A DNA stretch of 64,000 nt, from assembly GCF_001894985.1 (NCBI RefSeq), contig NZ_BCXG01000004.1:1-64000 (forward strand). Reading direction: 5' to 3'. Within the stretch, counting starts at the first letter, position 1; each line of letters begins with the position of its first letter. Source of the stretch: Rhodococcus tukisamuensis NBRC 100609. Its GTDB lineage: Bacteria; Actinomycetota; Actinomycetes; Mycobacteriales; Mycobacteriaceae. Made by a program: the position numbers and the translations under genes. Shown piece after piece: positions 46,593 to 54,119 of this stretch. The notes below the pieces were generated by a model. It searched no databases. It was not told the DNA's origin and worked only from the letters and a program-made list of their open reading frames with translations.

Positions 46593-47174
46593 ATGACCGT
46601 CGCCGACCCCCGCATCGTCCTGCTCCGGCACGGCGAGACGGAGTGGTCGCGCACCGGCCGCCACACCGGCCGCACCGACGTCCCGATGACCACCGCCGGC
46701 CAGGAGCAGGCCCGGCGCGCGGGGGCGCGGGTGGCCGCGCTCGGCCTGCGTGACCCGCTGGTGCTCTCCAGCCCCCGGCAGCGGTCCGTACGGACGGCGG
46801 AACTCGCCGGTCTCGACGCCCGCGAGTGGGACGCGCTGGCCGAGTGGGACTACGGGCAGTACGAGGGCCTGACGACGCCGCAGATCCGCGAGCAGGTCCC
46901 GCAGTGGACCGTCTGGACCCATCCGTGCCCGGGCGGCGAGCCCGCCGACACCGTGGCTGCCCGGGCCGACATGGTGCTGGCCATCGCGCTCTCACGACTC
47001 GACGACCGGGACGTGGTCCTGGTCGGGCACGGCCACTTCTCCCGCGCCCTGCTGGCGCGCTGGGCGGGTCTGCCGGTCGCGGCCGGCAACCGGTTCGGCA
47101 TGTTCCCCGGCGCGGTCTCCGTGCTCGGTTTCGAACACGGCGTCCAGCAGGTCGTCTCCCACAACCTCACCTGA
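46593..47174 (+). CDS. gpm2: Histidine phosphatase family protein (Gpm2-like acid phosphatase)
   Basis: 193 residues. The phosphohistidine motif LLRHGETEWS lies at the N-terminus, the second catalytic His is in VLVGHGHFSRAL and the Glu is in AEWDYGQYEG. Rv3214 (gpm2), once called phosphoglycerate mutase, is a broad acid phosphatase. ATG 46593 lies 7 nt after CATCAT, so the mRNA is probably leaderless. A GNAT gene follows after 49 bp. Confidence 0.9.
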   Translation: MTVADPRIVLLRHGETEWSRTGRHTGRTDVPMTTAGQEQARRAGARVAALGLRDPLVLSSPRQRSVRTAELAGLDAREWDALAEWDYGQYEGLTTPQIREQVPQWTVWTHPCPGGEPADTVAARADMVLAIALSRLDDRDVVLVGHGHFSRALLARWAGLPVAAGNRFGMFPGAVSVLGFEHGVQQVVSHNLT

Positions 47175-47223
47175 CCCGGCAACCGAACAGAAACCGGCCA
47201 CCCGAGAAGAAAGCAGGCAACAC

Positions 47224-47694
47224 ATGATCCGGCGGGCCACCCCCGACGACGTCACGGCCGTCACCGGCCTGATCTACGACCTCGCCGAGTACGAGAAGGC
47301 CCGGCACGAGTGCACGGTCACCGAGGAGCAGATCGCCACGGCGCTGTTCGGCGACACACCCGCGGCGTTCTGCCACGTCGCCGAGGAGTCGGGCAAGGTG
47401 GTCGGCCTGGCCCTGTGGTTCCTGAACTTCTCCACCTGGGACGGCGTGCACGGGATCTACCTCGAGGACCTGTTCGTGCAGCCCGAGTTCCGCGGCGCCG
47501 GGCACGGCAAGTCGCTGCTGACGGCACTGGCCCGCGAGTGCGTGGACCGCGGCTACTCGCGGATGAGCTGGGCGGTGCTGAAGTGGAACACGCCGTCGAT
47601 CGAGTTCTACGACTCGCTCGGCGCGCAGCCGCAGGACGAGTGGACCACCTACCGGCTCTCCGGCGCCCCGCTCGCGGCGCTCGGCGGACGCTAG
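47224..47694 (+). CDS. GNAT N-acetyltransferase (SSAT-like)
   Basis: 156 residues. The acetyl-CoA loop is LFVQPEFRGAGHGKSLL (R/QxxGxG/A). The N-terminus (RRATPDDVTAVTGLIYDLAEYEK) and the YLEDLFV and WNTPSIEFYDSLGA segments resemble spermidine/thialysine acetyltransferases. It probably acetylates a small amine. The stop overlaps the convergent membrane-protein gene by 4 bp. Confidence 0.88.
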   Translation: MIRRATPDDVTAVTGLIYDLAEYEKARHECTVTEEQIATALFGDTPAAFCHVAEESGKVVGLALWFLNFSTWDGVHGIYLEDLFVQPEFRGAGHGKSLLTALARECVDRGYSRMSWAVLKWNTPSIEFYDSLGAQPQDEWTTYRLSGAPLAALGGR

Positions 47695-48134
47695 TCGGCG
47701 TCCTTCTCTCCGAACTCCTCGTCGACCCCGTACGCCGCGGCCATCCAGCGGCTGGTCGGGCCGCTGAACAAAAGCAGCAGCGCGGGCACCACCACGAGGC
47801 CCAGCAGGGTGCCGTAGACCGGCTGGTCGGAGCCGGTCATCAACGACCACACCACTGGCAGCAGCAGCAGCTGGGCGAGCACGGCGAGGGAGCGACCCCA
47901 GCGGCGCCCCCGCAGCAGCGCGATGCCGCCGGCGAGCACACCACCGCCGAGGACGCCCGCCCAGGCGGCGGTGCCGTAGCTGCTGGCGATGCTCTGGTCG
48001 TGTCCCTGCAGGCCGCGCACGACCAGGATCGCGGCCAGTACCAGCGCGACGACCCCCTCCAGGGTCACCAGCACACCCGCCCAACGGACGGTGTTCGGCA
48101 GGACGGGTGAGACGGACGACGGTTGCTCGGACAC
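47691..48134 (-). CDS. Four-TM integral membrane protein (Rv3217c-like)
   Basis: 147 residues from GTG 48134. Four hydrophobic helices (GVLVTLEGVVALVLAAILVV; AAWAGVLGGGVLAGGIALL; SLAVLAQLLLLPVVWSL; TLLGLVVVPALLLLF) and an acidic C-tail. No catalytic motif. Position matches Rv3217c. The start lies 6 nt after TAGGCT on the minus strand. Confidence 0.8.
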   Translation of the reverse strand: MSEQPSSVSPVLPNTVRWAGVLVTLEGVVALVLAAILVVRGLQGHDQSIASSYGTAAWAGVLGGGVLAGGIALLRGRRWGRSLAVLAQLLLLPVVWSLMTGSDQPVYGTLLGLVVVPALLLLFSGPTSRWMAAAYGVDEEFGEKDAD

Positions 48135-48140
48135 GCCGCC

Positions 48141-48159
48141 AGCCTAGCCGGGCTAGGGT
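48141..48159. promoter_or_regulatory. Face-to-face leaderless promoters (33 bp between start codons)
   Basis: On the minus strand TAGGCT (48146-48141) lies 6 nt from GTG 48134. On the plus strand TAGGGT (48154-48159) lies 8 nt from GTG 48168. The two -10 boxes are 7 bp apart, so the polymerases cannot bind both at once and the two genes should exclude each other. Confidence 0.6.
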
Positions 48160-48167
48160 TGCTACCC

Positions 48168-49124
48168 GTGCGTGCGCTGCTGATCGTCAACCCCAATGCG
48201 ACTTCCACCACTCCCGCGGCCCGCGACCTGCTCGCGCATGCGCTGTCGAGCCGGGTCGAGGTCCGGGTGGTGACGACCACACATCGCGGTCACGCCGCGG
48301 AGCTCGCGCGGAGGGCATCCCTCGAGGGCGTCCGGCTGATCATCGTGCACGGCGGCGACGGGACCGTGAACGAGGTGATCAACGGCCTTCTCGGCGCACC
48401 GGAACCCGACACCATGAGCGCGGTGACGTTCGGGCCGACGCCGCTGGTCGCCGTCGTGCCGGGCGGGTCCGCGAATGTGTTCGCCCGTTCACTCGGCATC
48501 GACGCCGACCCGGTGGTCGCGACGAACCAGCTGATCGAACTGCTCGAACTGCGGGAGCGTCGACGCGTCGGGCTCGGCCACTGCGACGGCCGCTGGTTCA
48601 CCTTCAACGCCGGAATGGGGTTCGACGCGCAGGTGTGCGAGGCCATCGACGCGAGCCGCGCCAATGGGCACGCGGCGACGCCGAGCCGGTATGTCCGCAC
48701 CGCCCTCCGCGCCTTCCTGCGCAACCGCCGCCTCGCGCCGACGCTGACGGTGCACACCCCGGGGCACGAACCGGTCGACGGCGTGCACTACGCCTTCGTG
48801 TCCAATTCGAGCCCGTGGACGTACCTGAACGCCCGGCCGGTCCGGGTCAACCCGGAGACCGCGTTCGAGACCGGCCTCGGCGTCTTCGCGATGCGGACGA
48901 CGAGCGTCACGACCACCCTGCGACTGATCCGGCAGATGCTGACCCCGGGCTCACAACCGAAGTCCCGCAAGCTTTTTCGGACCGACAACGTGCCCCGGGT
49001 GCGAATCGTCGCGACTGCGCCGATCGGCCTGCAACTGGACGGCGACTACATCGGGATGCGCAGCGAAGTGGAGTTCGTCTCGGTGCCGGACGCCCTGACG
49101 GTCATTGCCCCCAGCCGAGCGTGA
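48168..49124 (+). CDS. Diacylglycerol/lipid kinase family protein (Rv3218-like)
   Basis: 318 residues from GTG 48168. The DAGK catalytic domain has ALLIVNPNATSTTPAAR, the nucleotide loop VHGGDGTVNEV (about 59-69) and VPGGSANVFARSLG. C-terminal LQLDGDYIGM is the usual YegS/DgkB lipid-binding strand. It may phosphorylate diacylglycerol, a sphingoid base or another lipid alcohol. Confidence 0.88.
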   Translation: MRALLIVNPNATSTTPAARDLLAHALSSRVEVRVVTTTHRGHAAELARRASLEGVRLIIVHGGDGTVNEVINGLLGAPEPDTMSAVTFGPTPLVAVVPGGSANVFARSLGIDADPVVATNQLIELLELRERRRVGLGHCDGRWFTFNAGMGFDAQVCEAIDASRANGHAATPSRYVRTALRAFLRNRRLAPTLTVHTPGHEPVDGVHYAFVSNSSPWTYLNARPVRVNPETAFETGLGVFAMRTTSVTTTLRLIRQMLTPGSQPKSRKLFRTDNVPRVRIVATAPIGLQLDGDYIGMRSEVEFVSVPDALTVIAPSRA

Positions 49125-49287
49125 CGAGATTGCCCACAGCCGGGCCTGGCGGACCGTCCGACCGGACAAAGTTCAGGGGAAATTCTACGCTACTAGTGCA
49201 TTACCGCCTCGCGCGGGGTAGAAAGTAACGCACACCACAGCTGCGGCAAACGTAGAGTGAGTTACCCCACGGAGTGGTCAAATTCTA

Positions 49288-49320
49288 TTGACTTCCAGCG
49301 TGTTCGTGAAAGCATTCACA
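49288..49320 (+). promoter_or_regulatory. whiB1 promoter with CRP-like site
   Basis: A -35 TTGACT (49288-49293), a 16-nt spacer and a -10 AAGCAT (49310-49315) overlap the palindrome CGTGAAAGCATTCACA (49305-49320), a perfect GTGA-N6-TCAC CRP core. A weaker copy (GTGAGTTACCCCAC, 49257-49270) lies upstream. Dual CRP sites are known at the M. tuberculosis whiB1 promoter. The proximal site would block polymerase. The leader is about 90 nt. Confidence 0.6.
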
Positions 49321-49413
49321 AGCAACAGCGTGGAAACAATGTCCACCGAGCGCATGAACGATGCGATACGAAACGAAGCGGTGCCGAACGCACCCGTACT
49401 AAGGAGCAGAGCC

Positions 49414-49668
49414 ATGGACTGGCGCCACAATGCAATCTGTCGCGACGAGGACCCGGAACTGTTCTTCCCCGTGGGAAACAGTGGCCCGGCCATCGCGCAG
49501 ATCGCGGACGCCAAGCTGGTGTGCAACCGCTGCCCCGTGACCGCCGACTGCCTGTCCTGGGCCCTCGAGTCCGGCCAGGACGCGGGCGTCTGGGGCGGCA
49601 TGGGCGAGGACGAGCGTCGCGCCCTCAAGCGTCGCAACGCGCGCACCCGGGCACGCAGCGCGGTCTGA
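49414..49668 (+). CDS. whiB1: WhiB1 iron-sulfur transcriptional regulator
   Basis: 84 residues from ATG 49414 with AAGGAG 7 nt upstream. Cluster ligands are Cys 9, 37, 40 and 46. The GVWGGM turn and a basic C-terminus (RRALKRRNARTRARSAV) follow, as in WhiB1, an essential nitric-oxide-sensitive [4Fe-4S] protein that binds SigA. A CRP-like promoter lies upstream and a terminator directly follows. Confidence 0.96.
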   Translation: MDWRHNAICRDEDPELFFPVGNSGPAIAQIADAKLVCNRCPVTADCLSWALESGQDAGVWGGMGEDERRALKRRNARTRARSAV

Positions 49669-49685
49669 CCAGCAGTATACGAATG

Positions 49686-49711
49686 GGCCCGGCACCTGGT
49701 GGTGCCGGGCC
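49686..49711 (+). terminator. Terminator after whiB1
   Basis: An 11-bp perfect stem (GGCCCGGCACC / GGTGCCGGGCC) with a TGGT loop lies 18 nt after the whiB1 stop. It has only a short T-containing tail. It may also serve the convergent pdtaS gene. Confidence 0.75.
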
Positions 49712-49780
49712 TCAGTCGTCTCCGGGGACCTGCCGTCCGGGTGGCTCAGCCGTCGCCGTTCCGCAGCCGGGGCCGCTCGC

Positions 49781-51292
49781 TCAGGACCGGCCGGCGCGTC
49801 GACCCAACGGCACCCGCAGCGACGCGTCCGTGCCGCTGCCCTCGGCCGGTTCCAGGCCCACCGATCCACCCAGTTCCGCCGACACCAGGGTGCGGACGAT
49901 CTGCAGCCCCAGCCGGTCGGAGCCTTCCAGGCTGAACCCCGGCGGCAGGCCCTTCCCGTCGTCGTGGATGACCACGTCCAGCCAGCGGGCCGAACGCCGC
50001 ACGATCATCGTCACCGTCCCGGGCACTCCCGGGTCGAAGGCGTGCTCGATGGCGTTCTGGACCAGTTCCGTCAGCACCATCACCAGCGGGGTGGCCCGTT
50101 CGGCCGGGAAGACGCCGAAGCTGCCCTCCCGTCGGATCTGGACGGGGCTCCCCACCACCGCGACGTCGGCCATGATCGGGGTGAGCCGGTCGACCACCTC
50201 GTCGAGGTTGACCTCCTCGTCGACCGACATCGACAGCGTGTCGTGCACCAGCGCGATCGAACTGACCCTGCGGACCGACTCGCTCAGTGCCTGACGGGCC
50301 TCCTCGTTGTTGGTGCGCCTGGCCTGCAGCCGCAGCAGCGCCGCCACCGTCTGCAGGTTGTTCTTCACCCGGTGGTGGATCTCCCGGATGGTGGCGTCCT
50401 TGCTCAGCAACGCCCGGTCCCGGCGCTTGACCTCCGTGACGTCGCGGATCAGCACCACCGCACCCGACGGCTGCCCGCCCGGGCGCAGCACCAGGGTGCG
50501 CAGCAACACGGTGGCGCCTCGCGCCTCCACCTCCATCCGCTTGCCGGCCTTGCCCTCGAGCGCGCCGCGGATGTCGTCGGCGATGTACTGGGCGTCGAAC
50601 GGGTCGGTGATCAGCGTCCGCATCACCGCCGGCAGGTCGCGGCTCTTGAGGCTCGTCGTGGTCAGCCCCATCCGGTGGTACGCGGACAGCGCGTTCGGGC
50701 TGGCGTAGATGACCGTCCCGTCGGTGTCGAGCCGGATGAACCCGTCACCCGCCCGCGGACTCGACAGAATCTCGCTGTGCTCCTCGGGCGTCGGGAACGT
50801 GCCCTCGCTGATCATCTGGCACAGTTCCCCCGCGCAGTCGAGGTAGGCGACCTCGAGCGGGCTGGACTGCCGCTTCTGAGTGGGGTTGGTGTCGCGGCTC
50901 AGGACGGCGATGACCTCGCCGGCGCAGCGGACCGGCACGGCCTCGCGGCGAACCGGGGTCCCCTCCGCGGCGGGGTCGTCGTCGACGCGGATGATCCGCC
51001 ACTCCTCGAAGGCCTTGCGCACGTGTGGGTGCTCGTCGTCTGAGACCACCGAACCGACGGCGTCCTCCGCGAAGGCGGTCGGCGCGGTGGTCGGCCGGCA
51101 CTGCGCGACGCACACCACCTCACCCACGCCGGGCGCGTCGGGGTCGTCGCGGTCGGCGGCGACCCAGAGCAATACGTCGGCGAAGGACAGGTCGGCCAGC
51201 AGCTGCCACTCCCCGACCACCCGCTGCAGGTGGTCCACCGCCTCGCCGGGCAGGTCGGTGTGTTCGGCCAGCAGGTCACTGAGAGTGGACAT
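49781..51292 (-). CDS. pdtaS: PdtaS sensor histidine kinase
   Basis: 503 residues. An N-terminal GAF domain (about 15-150) and a PAS domain (about 175-295) precede a HisKA_2-type dimerisation helix with the phospho-acceptor pair His306-His307 (REIHHRVKNNLQ). The HATPase domain follows, with LTELVQNAIEHAF (N box) and HDDGKGLPPGF (G1 box). It is soluble. PdtaS phosphorylates the ANTAR-domain antiterminator PdtaR, which is not in the window, as in mycobacteria, where the two genes are unlinked. Confidence 0.93.
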   Translation of the reverse strand: MSTLSDLLAEHTDLPGEAVDHLQRVVGEWQLLADLSFADVLLWVAADRDDPDAPGVGEVVCVAQCRPTTAPTAFAEDAVGSVVSDDEHPHVRKAFEEWRIIRVDDDPAAEGTPVRREAVPVRCAGEVIAVLSRDTNPTQKRQSSPLEVAYLDCAGELCQMISEGTFPTPEEHSEILSSPRAGDGFIRLDTDGTVIYASPNALSAYHRMGLTTTSLKSRDLPAVMRTLITDPFDAQYIADDIRGALEGKAGKRMEVEARGATVLLRTLVLRPGGQPSGAVVLIRDVTEVKRRDRALLSKDATIREIHHRVKNNLQTVAALLRLQARRTNNEEARQALSESVRRVSSIALVHDTLSMSVDEEVNLDEVVDRLTPIMADVAVVGSPVQIRREGSFGVFPAERATPLVMVLTELVQNAIEHAFDPGVPGTVTMIVRRSARWLDVVIHDDGKGLPPGFSLEGSDRLGLQIVRTLVSAELGGSVGLEPAEGSGTDASLRVPLGRRAGRS

Positions 51293-51310
51293 CGTCGTCT
51301 GCGCGTCGGG

Positions 51311-51526
51311 TCAGGAGATGACGGCGATCAGGTCGCCCTGCTGGATCACGTCGCCCACCGTCACGCCGAGCGAGGTGACCGTGCCCGGCACCTCCGCGAG
51401 CACCGGAATCTCCATCTTCATCGACTCCAGGATCACCAGGGTGTCGCCCTCCTGGACCTCGTCGCCTTCGGCGACAACGACCTGGTAGACGGTGGAAACC
51501 ATCTCCGCACGCACATCTTCCGCCAT
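51311..51526 (-). CDS. Biotinyl/lipoyl attachment-domain protein (Rv3221c/TB7.3-like)
   Basis: 71 residues, a stand-alone biotinyl domain with the modification site in ESMKMEIP (Lys) and the flanking GDTLVILE and GDVIQQGDLIAVIS hammerhead strands. It starts 18 bp upstream of pdtaS on the same strand. It may serve as a carrier for an acyl-CoA carboxylase encoded elsewhere. Confidence 0.93.
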   Translation of the reverse strand: MAEDVRAEMVSTVYQVVVAEGDEVQEGDTLVILESMKMEIPVLAEVPGTVTSLGVTVGDVIQQGDLIAVIS

Positions 51527-51618
51527 CGAGCACCTCGCTTGTATCGACCGTCAGTGAAGTACAGCCAACCACACGTGGGAGAATGTCCCGGAGCGAGATC
51601 TGAGGGAAGGAGACAACC

Positions 51619-51693
51619 ATGGGTAAGCGTGGTCGCAAGAAGCGCAGCCGTAAGGGCAACAAGGCCAACCACGGCAAGCGTCCCAACGCCTGA
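51619..51693 (+). CDS. Ribosomal protein bL37 (24 residues)
   Basis: A 24-codon gene with AGGGAAGGAG just upstream. The peptide starts MGKRGRKKRSRKGNK and is almost entirely Gly/Lys/Arg/Asn, the actinobacterial AURKAIP1/COX24-like ribosomal protein named bL37. It binds the large subunit. A strong terminator follows at 51716. It marks the left border of the secreted-protein array. Confidence 0.9.
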   Translation: MGKRGRKKRSRKGNKANHGKRPNA

Positions 51694-51715
51694 CGCGTCG
51701 TAGGTAGCAACACCC

Positions 51716-51752
51716 AGAAGGCCGGGGCACCGCAAGGTGCCCCGGCATTCTG
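51716..51752 (+). terminator. Terminator of the bL37 gene
   Basis: An 11-bp perfect stem (GCCGGGGCACC / GGTGCCCCGGC, loop GCAA) is extended by CAGAA/TTCTG flanks after one mismatch. A recognisable copy of this hairpin recurs at 52854-52895, evidence that DNA next to bL37 was included in a duplication. Confidence 0.88.
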
Positions 51753-51841
51753 GCGTATCCGAGCACTGAGGGGTCCCGCACGTAGTCCGCCCTTCGAGTT
51801 CCCGTTCGTTCGTTCTGCCACCAAGGCTCGACCATCGTCCA

Positions 51842-51847
51842 TAGGAT
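51842..51847 (+). promoter_or_regulatory. -10 box of large secreted gene A
   Basis: TAGGAT lies 80 nt before the GTG. The transcribed start (…GTTCGGGGGCATGCGATT) resembles the conserved early leader of the other array promoters (about TCGGGGGACCATTCGGT). The 18-nt upstream element present at five other array promoters is absent here. Confidence 0.45.
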
Positions 51848-51927
51848 GTCCCGAACGTGTTCGGGGGCATGCGATTCCAAGGAACCTCGGCGCGGATCCC
51901 GCGTCACCTGCCCTCGATCGGAGACCC

Positions 51928-52716
51928 GTGCCCCTCTCGTCGACAACTATGGTCCGCCCCAGCCTGCGCCGCCTCACCGCGGCGGTGGTCACCGCCGCAC
52001 TGCTCGCCGGTGGACTCGCTGCCGGCGCCGGCACCTCGGGGGCCACCGGGTCGGCGATTCTTCTCGGCGAGGCCACCGGATCCGCCGACCTCACCGCCGG
52101 ATCCTCCGGCCTGACGGCCGGGTCCACGGACCTGGTGGCTGCCACCGGGTCGTCGAGCAACAATCCCGACCTTCCCCGCACCGCCACCCGCACGGTCGAG
52201 AACGTCTCCGCCACCCGGGAAGTGATCGGCGACAACACGGGCCTGCCCGGCGACACCGTGACCTACCGCACCACCGTCGCCGCGACGGCGGCACCGGACC
52301 GTCTGGTCACCCGGATAGCCGATCTGCCCAGCCACGTCCAGGTCTACGTCCCCGGCAGCGCGAAGGTCACCTACACGGCCGCCGACGGCACCCGGACGAC
52401 CGAGGCCGTCACCCCGGTCCGGACCACCGCGGCAAACGGCCTCGACTCCTTGGCGGTCTCGGGTCCCGGTTGGCCGATCTCCGCCGAGTCCGGCGCCACG
52501 CTGGTCTACGAGATCACCTACCGGTGGACAGACGACAACGTCGTCAACCTCACCATGTTCCCCACCACGCGACTCGACACCGGCGTCGCCCTCGACGTCA
52601 CCGGACTCGGCACCGTCGGCTGGACCGCGATGGGCGCCCTCGCCGGTTGCGAGCAGTACTGCGTGTGGAGGCTGTTCGACGCATTCGAGTTCATCGGCCA
52701 ACGGTCCGGCAGCTGA
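51928..52716 (+). CDS. Large-family secreted array protein A (DUF11-like domain)
   Basis: 262 residues from GTG 51928 with CGGAGA upstream, the RBS shared by the array. A Sec signal peptide (RRLTAAVVTAALLAGGLAAGAG) leads to a Gly/Ser/Ala-rich stretch and a beta-sandwich: SATREVIGDNTGLPGDTVTY, then a SAKVTYTAADGTR strand and SGATLVYEITYRW, the DUF11-like order. The C-terminus has the family motif ALDVTGLGTVGW and a Cys pair (GCEQYCVW). This is the longest intact member. No catalytic residues are apparent; a surface or secreted structural role is only inferred. Confidence 0.8.
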   Translation: MPLSSTTMVRPSLRRLTAAVVTAALLAGGLAAGAGTSGATGSAILLGEATGSADLTAGSSGLTAGSTDLVAATGSSSNNPDLPRTATRTVENVSATREVIGDNTGLPGDTVTYRTTVAATAAPDRLVTRIADLPSHVQVYVPGSAKVTYTAADGTRTTEAVTPVRTTAANGLDSLAVSGPGWPISAESGATLVYEITYRWTDDNVVNLTMFPTTRLDTGVALDVTGLGTVGWTAMGALAGCEQYCVWRLFDAFEFIGQRSGS

Positions 52717-52853
52717 ACCACTGGGCATCGAAATGCCGTGATCCACAACGAGATTGAATGTCAGGGCACTACCTCATTCATCCAGGGCGGACCGCCTCGC
52801 GCAACTGCTCCACCGCCTTGCCGCGGGCGGACGAAGTGTCCCGAGGATGCGAT

Positions 52854-52895
52854 GCACGAGGGCCGGGGCACCGCTGCATGCCCCGGCCCTCGTGC
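52854..52895 (+). terminator. Terminator after gene A
   Basis: A 17-bp perfect stem GCACGAGGGCCGGGGCA / TGCCCCGGCCCTCGTGC with an 8-nt loop. The core GGCCGGGGCACCGC and the TCTG(G/C)C that follows match the bL37 terminator, so this is its diverged duplicate. The 137 bp between gene A and the hairpin hold no recognisable gene. Confidence 0.85.
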
Positions 52896-53123
52896 GTCTG
52901 CCGAACGGGCGGCTTCCTGACCAACGGTCGAGAGCACACCCCGACAACCGCCCGGTCGTGCGGCCGCGCAATTCCCCCGTTCGTCCACCACGTCGGGCAT
53001 CCGCCCATAGGCTGACGCGCACACGGCCGGGAGGACCAGCCGGTCTGTTTGTGCCCATGCCTTCCACTCCTTCACCCCCCCCCACTCGAACCCCTCGTCC
53101 TTCCGCTGCCGAACGGAGATCCG

Positions 53124-53262
53124 ATGCCCCGCCCGTCCCTGCTCACCCGCCCGACGGCCCGCCGCCTCGCGGATCGATCTCCGCGGCAGGCCCTCCATGG
53201 AGGACGGGGTGACCTACACCGGCGTCGGTATCGACGTCACCGGGCTGGGCACCCTGGACTGA
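53124..53262 (+). pseudogene. Remnant of a large-family gene (A')
   Basis: Starts with ATG 53124 behind GAACGGAGATCC (family RBS) and a truncated signal-peptide start (MPRPSLLTRPTARRLA). It then jumps to the C-terminal family motif in another frame (GVGIDVTGLGTLD, TGA at 53260). The whole beta-sandwich and the Cys tail are gone. The upstream promoter copy (TAGGCT near 53008, leader CGGGAGGACCAGCCGG) is still visible. Confidence 0.7.
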
Positions 53263-53349
53263 CCCCTCATGACCACCTCCTTCGGCAGCCCCCACAGGGC
53301 CCGTTCGAGAGCCGACCCAGCCAGCTCCGGCTTCCGTCGTCTAAATACC

Positions 53350-53405
53350 ATTAGACACAACAGTTTTCACAATTGCCGTCCAGGCAGGACGGTCATCCAT
53401 ACGAT
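53350..53405 (+). promoter_or_regulatory. Array promoter of small gene S1
   Basis: The upstream element TTAGACACAACAGTTTTC (53350-53367) lies 32 nt before the -10 TACGAT (53400-53405). No good -35 is present, which suggests activator dependence. The block from AAATAC (53343) through CATACGATG-CCACAGCATGGCC is nearly identical before S1, S2 and S3. Confidence 0.65.
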
Positions 53406-53478
53406 GGCCACAGCATGGCCGAGGGATCAATCTCCCGCCCCGGCTTGCATCGAAGAATTCACCCCAGAACGGAGACCC

Positions 53479-53757
53479 ATGTCCTCACCGACCCGTCCCG
53501 CGGTCCGACGTCTCGCGTCGGTCCTCGCGGCCACCGCACTGCTCACCGGCGGCATCGTCGCAGGAGCCGGCACCGCCGCAGCCAGCCTGCCCGTCACCGA
53601 CGATTGCGAGGGTCAGTACTACCCCTGCCACGGCCCACAAGGATCCGCGGAAATTGCATTGCGGGAGGCCACTACAGCCATTCTCAACCCAGTGCTGGTG
53701 CCGTTGCTGTCTGCCTACAAATCCGTTTTCAACAACACAGGCTCACTAGCCGAATGA
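53479..53757 (+). CDS. Small-family secreted array protein S1
   Basis: 92 residues from ATG 53479, preceded by AACGGAGACCC. A Sec signal peptide (RRLASVLAATALLTGG, cleavage likely after GTAAA) gives a mature peptide of about 57 residues. It contains TDDCEGQYYPC (Cys pair, 7 residues between) and a hydrophobic C-terminal half ending NPVLVPLLSAYKSVFNNTGSL. It is near-identical to S3 at the signal peptide and C-tail but differs around the cysteines. Function unknown; it resembles no family known to me. Confidence 0.82.
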   Translation: MSSPTRPAVRRLASVLAATALLTGGIVAGAGTAAASLPVTDDCEGQYYPCHGPQGSAEIALREATTAILNPVLVPLLSAYKSVFNNTGSLAE

Positions 53758-53804
53758 CGAACGAGGGCCGCCCGAGACAGCTTCCCGGGCCGCCCCCTTC
53801 GTCG
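53758..53804 (+). terminator. Degenerate terminator after S1
   Basis: An imperfect stem (ACGAGGGCCGCCCGAG against CTTCCCGGGCCGCCCCCTTCGT) corresponds position for position to the better hairpins after S2 and S3. Confidence 0.55.
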
Positions 53805-53830
53805 CATGCGGCTCTGGTCGGGGCCTATCC

Positions 53831-53905
53831 TGGCGATGATCGTGGTGATGCAGAGCTGGATCCGCAGGCGCCCACGCAGTCCGTCCGGGCGTATCCGCAT
53901 CACAC
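53831..53905 (-). pseudogene. rsrA fragment 1 (C-terminal part)
   Basis: The minus strand encodes RPDGLRGRLRIQLCITTII, matching intact RsrA residues about 69-87 ([18 protein letters not shown]). Nothing of the zinc-binding half remains. The fragment follows S1 at the distance at which intact rsrA follows S3. Confidence 0.75.
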
Positions 53906-53946
53906 CGGCTACTTGGCGCCGCGGTGCTTCGCACGGCGAATCACCG

Positions 53947-54001
53947 TTTAACAGAACAATTTCCACGTTTCGTCACCGGTCGGTCGCCGCTCTCGTACGC
54001 T
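53947..54001 (+). promoter_or_regulatory. Array promoter of large gene B
   Basis: The element TTTAACAGAACAATTTCC (53947-53964) lies 31 nt before the -10 TACGCT (53996-54001). The early leader CGCGGACCAGCCGG resembles those of genes C, D and A'. Confidence 0.6.
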
Positions 54002-54119
54002 GATCCGCGCGCAGTCGCGGACCAGCCGGAACGATTCGCCTCACGACATCGTGCTCCGCAGGGAAGTACTGGCCGCCCGCACTCGACCACGGCACCCAAC
54101 CCGAATCGGAGAACGCTGC

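Noticed and set aside
52758-53198. Several overlapping short frames on both strands between gene A and S1
   Set aside because: No RBS or family match; the stretch is explained by a terminator, a promoter copy and the A' remnant.
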